From Saccharum officinarum (taxonomy: Eukaryota; Streptophyta; Magnoliopsida; Poales; Poaceae): a DNA stretch of 64,000 nucleotides. Position numbers and translations under genes: made by a program. The stretch's first letter is position 1; each line of letters begins with the position of its first letter. Shown in pieces: positions 56,314-64,000 of the stretch. The stretch is taken from contig CM036191.1 in NCBI GenBank assembly GCA_020631735.1, positions 41,089,335 through 41,153,334 on the forward strand, given 5' to 3'. The notes beneath the pieces were generated by a model, which did no database searches, was not told the DNA's origin, and worked only from the letters and a program-made list of their open reading frames with translations.

Positions 56314-58739
56314 GTATTATAATTTCATTATACTAATCAAAATCTGACATTCACATTTGTTCATATCAAAATATGAATTATATTCAAGTGATTCATGCTT
56401 GGTGAAAACTCATGTAACATTGATAATCGGCTACAAACAGAATGTTGCATATAACACACTTAAAGTATCATATTGATAAAAATACAACATACATTCAACT
56501 CAAATTACTGTGGAATTAATTTTTTTCCATTGCTATGTATGGATACGATCCTAGCCAATTATTAAAAACAAAAACCAACACCTACACATATATGCTCCTA
56601 CCTCTCCGAGCTTTTTGCTTGGCCATCTGTTCTTTTCAGCTGGCTGTCCACAACTCTTCGCGTCCTCATAATCCGTCACCTCCTCCACTCCTCCAGCCTG
56701 TGTGCCACCTCATCCTTGACAACCAATCAGCTTGCTGCTGTGTGTCCTTGGCTGATGAGTCGCTAGCATTGTCCCCGGTCCATCAACACAACCAACCAAC
56801 CAAAGTATATATACTACATGGTAACAAAAAAAAACTCACGCAAGAAGAAATGTGTATCACTTAATTTGAGTGGTCTACCGTGATTTTACTGGAAGGCTTC
56901 ATTCTATACCCCGTTGGGTGGTTATCTTATCCAAAGACCTAGGTACAACCACCCTACGATGCAGACTCTCTATATATTTATATACGACCTCAGAGAGCTC
57001 TCCACCATCCTGTCATTGAATGACCTGAGAGGATGGATATGGAGTATAGAAACACTTGGTTTACCTTGTAACAGATTTGAGCACTCCAGCACACTCAAAA
57101 GAATGTAAAGAACCTCATATTTATAGCACTATCCCCTCAAAAGGCCATTGGAAAATGTCTACCAGAAAATTGTGCATGGCCAGATAATCCACTGTGTCGT
57201 CCTTGATACTGCATCTTATCATTCGGCGGGATATATCTTCATATTATACTTATGAGAATTTTTATAATAGATATGTAGTCTTGCATATAAAGTTGTTGAT
57301 CAAACATGCATAACATAATTTCAGTTAGGACAACTCCATAAATAACCTATTTCGTAATAGAGGGGGTATTACAATTTCCATGGACCTCCACCTTTGTAGA
57401 ACTTGGAAACTGACATGTGACACAAGTTACGAAACTTCCTTTGATAACGACATCATCCCGCGCGTATGATAGGTGTGCTGATATATGAATCTTCCAATGC
57501 CGGCATGAGAATCTAGAGCTTAAAATAAGGGCTGAGGAAGGTGATACCAGGAACTTTTCCTTGGTTTTGTTGATAACAACTCAGCCACCTTTTCTCAAAT
57601 AAAAAACAAATTGGGGAGACTTGCAAGGTCTCCCTTCACAAGTCTACCATAAGAACAGATGAAATTTAATAGGCATAAGCTTAATTAGTGATGCCACATT
57701 TTTCAATTGTAGAGTAGTACTGAAATGGAATAATACACGCGTGTAAGCTTCAACTACCTCCCCTACATACACCTTTAGTTTCATGGTGCCAAGATCATCA
57801 CATTTGTACTTGCTCTATCACGACCAATGTTTTCAAGGCAAAACATTAGTGCACTACTACACGTTTCCATGGTACTATACCAGCATGTGCACTAGCAAAC
57901 AATAATGTATGAGTTGCTAACAAGACAGACGTGAAATCATGGCAATCATCCAAATCTCTCTTTTAGCATCTTTCAAATCATTATTTGTATCTAGTGGACA
58001 TATTGCAGCTACATATTCTTTTATATCTTGATAAACATTATATTGGCATGTGATCTCTCGTGTTCATGCGCAAACCTAGTTTGTTATTAGGAGTAGCAGG
58101 TACAGAAGAAGGAATAACTTAGTTTGGTTGATGCTCCACTTGTAAGTCCACTTGCTGTAGCAGCAAGACCGACGCTACTACTTTAGGTTCATGAACCCGT
58201 CACTGCCAAGGAATACTGACGTGTGGCGTGTGATTATTCTAACACGCTAAGTTGGATTGTGAGGCCCAAGTGGTGTTGGTTGCATTTGTTTGTTTCTTCA
58301 TTGTTTGTACTCGGAGAAACCGTGGTTTTACTTGATGGCTTCCATTTGAGTGGTCTACCATGATTTTGCAGGATGGCCTTCATTTTGTACACCATACTAC
58401 CATTGGATGCTTTTGCTCTTCCACCCACAACTACCATGTGATGATTTTCTCTCTATATATACATGCGACCACAGAGAGCTCTCCATCACTCTCCAACTGT
58501 TATTCTCGCTTCCTTGGAGTGAGGTAGATAACTATACTATTGAGGTCGGATGTGGTCCGAATCACACATCAAAAGGGCATTGGACGTCCGGGCCACCACG
58601 GACCAAAGAACGCAGCGAGGATATCACTCTTACGTGATGAAGCATGGAGAGGTTTACAAGCAAACCACCAAAGGATAACTAATGTGCTTGCATAATGAAG
58701 AACCGACTAGTTTTCAGGCAAACTAGCAAAAAAAACCGT
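56314..58739. other. Intergenic sequence with duplicated promoter-like blocks
   Basis: Two related segments, 56850-57010 and 58340-58495, share 'tttgagtggtctaccRtgattttRc.ggaWggc.ttcattYtRtac' and then 'ctctatatat..atacgacc.cagagagctctccatc'. The TATA boxes lie at about 56968 and 58452. No gene is recognised after either. Confidence 0.5.
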
Positions 58740-59472
58740 TGAAGCTCTCGCCCGGGAGGGACCCCGTCAGGGCAAGGACGTCGCCGGGTTGCCCTAGGTC
58801 GGCCGGTGAGCCTAAGGCGCCATACTTGGTCGTGGATCAAGGGATGAACAACATGGAGGTTGAAGGAGTGGAGAAAAGGGGTAAAAGGATTGGACTAGAT
58901 TGGTTTATTTGCTGATTGGATAGTTGGGCGCTCAATCGGCCATGATCCTCTCGTATATATAGATGGAGGTGGTCTTATCCCAGTGGGAAACAACTCCAGA
59001 TCGTAATCTCCAAAATTCCCACATCAAAATTTACCTAAAACCGACCAAAGATAGAGTTTGGGTCGGTTTCTAGGCAAGAGTCATCTTAGCCGACTCCCCA
59101 AGTCAGCTTAGCCGACTTCCACGGGCCTGGGAACGCTATTTTCGGGCTGAAAACAGCTAGAGTCGACTTAGCCGATTCAGTAAATTTCGGGTGATAATCT
59201 TCTGAAATTCATAATTAATTCATCTGGACTCCAAATCAGGCAAACCATATATGTTTTTTGATCAGCGCGATGAGGGGAACATAATGGTGAAGTCCGTTTG
59301 TGTATTTGAGAAACTTTGTCAAGTCGACTCTGGCTGCCTCAGCAACCAAAGCATGGTTTTCCTCGTCCATGCGCCAAATGTATATGATCCGAGTATGCTC
59401 TGTAGCCATCTTGATGAGATAAACATGGTAATAATGTCCATTATGCTCTTTGGACAATTTTGGGTGTCAACA
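58740..59472 (-). mobile_element. 3' LTR of a minus-strand Gypsy element
   Basis: Minus-strand start TGTTGACACCC at 59472 lies next to a purine tract (GGGGGGCATA, complement of 59473-59482). A TATA box (CTATATATACG) lies at about 58950-58962. It contains copies of the AGTCGGCTTAGCCGACT palindrome at 59090-59180. The left boundary (about 58740) is uncertain. Confidence 0.6.
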
Positions 59473-59482
59473 TATGCCCCCC

Positions 59483-60246
59483 TGCTTTTTAGCAAAGCTT
59501 TGCATACTAAAAAGCACTTATAATTCCAAATCTGTCCCATTGATGTTGTTTCTACAAAAAAATCACCAATGTGTGTTGTTTACTGTCTTGAACTTATTCA
59601 GAGTAACATCCTCAGCTTTTCCATTATCTTCTCATATATGCATAATAAAGCACTCAATAGCAACGATACCCAACTCATCGGCTGTCTAGTTTCTAAGGGC
59701 GATGTATACATTGGCCATATTTGTTCTAAGGGCGATGTATCCTCTTGTTATATACCTTGGCAACTTGAACTTTATCTTTCTTCATATCCTGGAGAAACCA
59801 TTATTATTGCTTCCGGTCTCATGCCACCTCTTTGGGATATCCTCAGTGTCTCTCTCAATGAGCTTGATCAAAGTTTATAGACTTCTCCCATAACCATCCT
59901 TGCTCGATCAAATCCAAAACACCTTAGCGATAGGTCTACACCATTTTTCTAGTATAGCTCATGGTGCAAAAGCAAACTCTACACTCTATCAAAAATTTAT
60001 CGACTTCAGTGTTTAGATCATGTGAATACCATAATATGGGAGTCTTCTAATCAAATAAATCAGCTCCAACATCACTATAAGTTTAGTCAGGCCAATGTAG
60101 GAGCTTTTCATGCACATTGGCTGGGCTGGCCACAAGGGAATCGGCTGAGCCGACAAGGGCAGTCGGCTTAGCCGACTAGGGAGAGTCGGCCTGGCTGAAG
60201 CAAGGAAGCAGTCGGCTAAGCCGACTTGGTCAGTCGGCTTGGCCGA
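59483..60246. other. 3' internal region with palindrome cluster
   Basis: Mostly AT-rich and without a recognised gene. At 60140-60246 five copies or variants of AGTCGGCTTAGCCGACT lie within about 110 bp. Confidence 0.55.
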
Positions 60247-60700
60247 CTAGTCTGCACCTGCATGGGAAAATTCTAAATTTTTATGGATCGGTTGTTCTTG
60301 AACATGAAAATTATGCCAACCGATGTCATAGCCAGATACTTGTTGCGCTAACATGTTGGCCTTTTGATTTTCATGCCTTAGAATATGCCGAATATGTAAT
60401 TCGGCAAAATATCCAATGATATTAAGGCAAGCATCAAGATAAACTCTTAGTGACCCTTTTAAGCATTGAAATTCACCAGCAACTTGTTCCACCAGCAAAG
60501 AATCACCACAGGCTTCAACATGTCATACCTCATGGATTGCCAAATGACTAAGCCGAATAAGAAAACTTCACATTCGGCGTGGATTTTGGTGCAAATGCAA
60601 TTTTAATTGGTTTGATGTCTCTAACAGTACCATTGTGAGAAATAATTATCATGCCAACACCTTGGCCTTATTTGCAAGCCGATTAATCAAATTGTCACAT
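60247..60700 (-). pseudogene. Gypsy RNase H remnant
   Basis: MIIISHNGTVRDI at about 60650, then after stops LVEQVAGEFQCLKGSLRVYLDAC...HIRHILRHENQKANMLAQQVSGY (60498-60290) match the second RNase H of Tat-type Gypsy elements. The catalytic N-terminus is degenerate. No RT, protease or integrase is recognisable between this and gag. Confidence 0.7.
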
Positions 60701-60902
60701 CTATGAAGTAAATCAAAATGCATATATCATGCCCCTCGGGCCTGAAAACTATCAAAATGAGTTTCATGGGGGCTTTTCTAATAGCACGATGGTTGCAAAC
60801 ATTCAACGACTATATTTTATATTAAGGGTGATATTGAAATATCGTCCATATGAAATCATCCACAAGAGCATGCATAGATGAAATAAATATTTTGGCTCTT
60901 GA

Positions 60903-63600
60903 TCATCGATAAGCAAAATAATTTGGCAACCCTCCAAAACATAAAGACCCATACCACACATCAAAATAAGGACCTGAGGGATAACAATGCATACCAGGGG
61001 ATGAATTCCACATAAGCATAGGCAGAGAGTATGGATGATGCCATGGCCAATGATTTTTGATTATTTGGTGCAAACCTCCAATTTGGCAATTGTTTCTTGA
61101 ATCTTCTTCTCTCCTTTTTTTTTGCACTACTTGCTTGATCACCATCCTTTTAAGCTTGAATATTTCCTTTAGGAACCCATGCTAAGCCCTTTTCTTTTAG
61201 CTTCTCTGCACTAAGCTTTTGCAACTTATTTTCTTGTCACTTTGGTAAACCGATTGAGCATATCGGTTTTATTTCTATTTTGGACAGTGGCAAATCATTC
61301 TTGATTTTGGGCACTCTCATCTTCTTTTGTTCAGATTTGGCACCTAAAATATCAATAGATGATTTCCCCACTTCTTTGCCATCAGTAGCCAGATTTTCAG
61401 CAATGTAATCGGCTTTTCAATAGTTGAATTCAAATCTGAACTATTCTTCTTTCGGCCATCATACTTCACACGGTAAGCTTGTTTTACCACTTTCTTGTTT
61501 AGTTGAGCTCCAGACCGATTTTGATCAAAACAGACTTTACAGGATGATGATCTCTCTGAATGTCTTGAAGCTACATACTCTACATATTGTGGCCTAAAAT
61601 ATGATGGAACATATGCCTCTTGATTAAACCAGTCCCAAGATGAATAAGGATAAAAATACCTGGGCTGTGGTCCATATGATATAGGAATTGGCTGCTCAAA
61701 AGGAGAATTTGATGCTGCTGCGTGAGATCTATCTCCTTGTCAATTCCACTCTTGAGACTTGTGCTTTGGAGGCAATTTTGATTGTTGGACTTTTTTTGAT
61801 CAATTGGTGACATTTGCTTCTGCTATCTTCTCATATTTAGCTAGAAGTTTCTTGAAGCTAAGCTTCAGCCTTTTATTCTTTAGCTTGTCACGACCTTTAA
61901 CTCCACCAGCTTTATGAGCATCCTCCTTCTTCTCTCCATCTTGACAGACATGCTCTAGAGGAGGATCCTTAGCGGATTCCCCTTGCTCAACGGGATCAAT
62001 CGACCTTTGCTTTAATTGGAGAGATTTCACCTGCCCAGGGCTTCTGAAATTGTGATAACATTGATGTCCTCTTATGTATCTTCAACTTGCAATTCTTGTA
62101 CAACAACCTTGTCTCCACTTGAGGGCTCTATATCTCTCTCTTGGGCATTGGAGCCTTGAGTTTTGAGTGAATCGGCTAATGCAAGCCGATTCGAAACCTG
62201 TTTGCCATCGAGACCAATTGAATCTAATTGGTCCATTTGTTGAGCTTTAGAAAATCTCAATCGGCCTATATCAATGGCCGATTGGATCACTCGACGAAAC
62301 ACGTTGCAACCAGAAGTATTATGATCAAATGAATTATGCCACTTGCAATATTTAAGCTCTTCTAAGTTTTGAGTAGATAGCAAAGCATTGTGATCAATGA
62401 TTCTAATAAAATTATTCTTGAGTAAGATATCAAAGACATGATCACAAAAAGTAAAGTCAAAGGTGTACTTTGATTTTCTTAGCCGATTCTTTTGTGGAGT
62501 TGGCTTTAGAGCTATGCAAACAAATGGATCAGATTTTGCATCAACCCATTTAGCCACACCTTTGCAATTGCTTTTGAGAAGCTTTAGCTTTAACAAACTA
62601 GTACTATCGGTCTTGCCATATGGTACAATATGTTGGCCGATAGAATCTGAATTTGTTTTATCATTTACAAATAAATTGCTATTCTCAATCGGTCTATGAC
62701 AACTTTTAGCAAGAATATCTCTAATAGATGCAGAAACTAAAATTGCATTTCCAGATTGGAATTTGAGAAAAAATATTTGTGTTTTCTATCTTGTTGATCA
62801 TGTTGGAGAAGTGCATATCCTTGATTTGCATGATGTTGATCTTCATCTCCATAGAATGATCAATGATAAATGCCAAGTCATCCGAAGATGCATTAGCGGC
62901 TGCTGGAACCGAGAAAGTCGGCTTAGCCAACTAGGAGTCGGCTACGCTGATTTGGGCACTAGCAGGGGTAGTCGGCTTGGCCGACTGTAAAGCCAGCCTA
63001 GCCAACTCAGGGCAGGCGGTAGAGGCAGTCAGCCTGGCCGACTGAGCGGTTGGCTTAGCCAACTCAGGCCAGGCATCGGAGACAGTCGGACTGGCTGACT
63101 GGGAAGTCAGCCTAGCCGACTCAGTGCAGCAGCAATCGGATCAGTCGACTTCAAAGTTGGCTCAGTCGATTCTGAGCTGGAAGGCAACCCTCCTTTGTTG
63201 CTTATAGGGGCTTGATCTCCATCAATGATGCCGTAATCACTAGATTAAAGTGTAACCCCTTTGGCTCCTGAAAAGTCAAATCTAGCTGTTTTCTGACTCT
63301 TCTCATGTTTTTCTATAGCAAGACTTGCTTCTCGAGATGTGATTGATTCAGAAGGGATAGCTTCTTTTCTTATACTCATAGCTGACGACTTAGATGTGAT
63401 CGGCCTCTAGCCAGGAGGTATAGTAGTAGCCCCTCCAGAATTGGCCCTATCGGTTTTAGACGCCAAAGAGGCCAATTTGGATTGACTCTTTGAAATCACC
63501 TTGCCATGCTGGTCAAAGTAATAGTAAAACGGCCTCTCATGAAGTGAAGTAGTATTAGGAGTACCATAGATTGGTTCCTCTAACTAATCAGTTTGACATC
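60903..63600 (-). pseudogene. Gypsy gag remnant with palindromic insert region
   Basis: The core (62596-62072) has KYTFDFTFCDHVFDILLKNN and YCKWHNSFDHNTSGCNVFRRVIQSAIDIGRLRF, the C-x2-H-type knuckle of this grass Gypsy gag family. The C-terminal part, with a basic KKEDAHKAGG-type stretch, runs on to 60903 in broken frames. Between 62910 and 63185 the gag linker is packed with AGTCGGCTTAGCCGACT variants. The N-terminus, PBS and 5' LTR are not recognised. Confidence 0.7.
62910..63185. repeat. Cluster of about ten AGTCGGCTTAGCCGACT variants
   Basis: Variants such as AGTCGGCTTGGCCGACT and GTCAGCCTAGCCGACT recur every 20-40 bp. The same motif appears at 59090-59180 (LTR) and 60140-60246. The core AGTCGGC-TTA-GCCGACT is a perfect inverted repeat. 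Confidence 0.75.
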
Positions 63601-63615
63601 TCATCTTAACCATAA

Positions 63616-63650
63616 CTAGTATAGTGCCCGTGCGTTGCTACGGTTTCATT
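63616..63650 (-). mobile_element. Helitron-like 3' end
   Basis: On the minus strand CCGTAGCAACGCACGGGC can form a hairpin (CCGT-GC...GC-ACGG, one bulge) and is followed six bases later by CTAG and then T. This is the hairpin-CTRR-T layout of Helitron 3' ends; the element would extend to the right, beyond the window. No Rep/helicase is visible. Confidence 0.45.
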
Positions 63651-63766
63651 TAAGGGATGTACTTAAAAACAACCACACGATAAGATTTTTCCATAATTTT
63701 GTCTCACGCAGTTGTATATGACCATAAATATAATCCGGAATACATTCATGCATAACAAGGCATAAT

Positions 63767-63910
63767 AAAGACATGTCTCACATACTACAAATAAGTTCTG
63801 AATTGCTTAAGTAAATCTTTGAGTTCTTCAGGAAAGTTTTCACATTCATTTTGCATAACTCTCGTGATGAATGTATGTGGTATGCGAGACATGTCTTTAT
63901 TTGTAGTATT
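63767..63910. repeat. Inverted repeat inside the Helitron-like region
   Basis: 'aaagacatgtctcacatactacaaataag' (63768) and 'gcgagacatgtctttatttgtagtat' (63885) are partly reverse-complementary. This suggests rearranged copies of one segment. No coding sequence. Confidence 0.45.
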
Positions 63911-64000
63911 GCTAAAGACATGTCTCTTCAGGGAATTGCCCGTACTACATTCATTTGCATAAACTCTGCATAATGGCCACCAAAAATTTCATCCTTAGTG

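Overview
The window reads as intergenic, transposon-packed chromatin of a grass, most likely a panicoid. The evidence is nested Ty3/Gypsy (Tat and Athila type) and Ty1/Copia elements, CACTA transposons with CTTTGCCGAGTG subterminal motifs, PIF/Harbinger-, hAT- and Helitron-like ends, and a cereal-type Bowman-Birk inhibitor gene. I cannot name the species. Two runs of exactly 100 N (10467-10566, 36887-36986) are scaffold gaps. All calls come from reading the sequence and translations; no database was searched.

Layout. 1-10307: a minus-strand Tat-lineage Gypsy element truncated at its 5' end (gag remnant, protease, nearly open RT/RNase H/integrase). Downstream of pol it has two tandem arrays (78 and 85 bp) and a multi-exon gene on the opposite strand, with its own TATA box. 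10308-11160: an LTR start, a gap and one CACTA end. 11161-13672: arm 1 of an inverted duplication whose partner lies at 53475-56085; each arm carries an insertion absent from the other. 14376-19570: the 5' half of a plus-strand Tat-like Gypsy element, full of TAG stops. 19571-36886: a minus-strand Athila-like complex with two gag-protease units and no RT, several LTRs, and a 2.9-kb solo LTR of another family flanked by a 5-bp target duplication. 37460-38140: two related MITEs. 38871-45063: a complete but decayed Copia element with both LTRs and target duplications.

47332-47783 is the best candidate for an intact host gene: a two-exon Bowman-Birk protease inhibitor with TATA box, signal peptide and poly(A) signals. 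48594-49100 holds a broken fragment resembling snurportin-1. 50760-53470 holds a repeat array, a CACTA left end and a LINE reverse-transcriptase tail. 53475-56085 is arm 2, with a hAT-like insertion. 58740-63600 is a decayed minus-strand Gypsy element in which gag remnants lie next to an RNase H remnant, decorated with a 17-bp palindrome. A Helitron-like 3' end lies at 63616.

Apart from the Bowman-Birk gene almost everything is mobile DNA in decay. The most unusual structures are the intron-bearing antisense gene with hairpin arrays at the left end, the insertion history recorded by the inverted duplication, the stop-codon footprint at 17.4-19.2 kb, and the palindrome-rich element at the right end.
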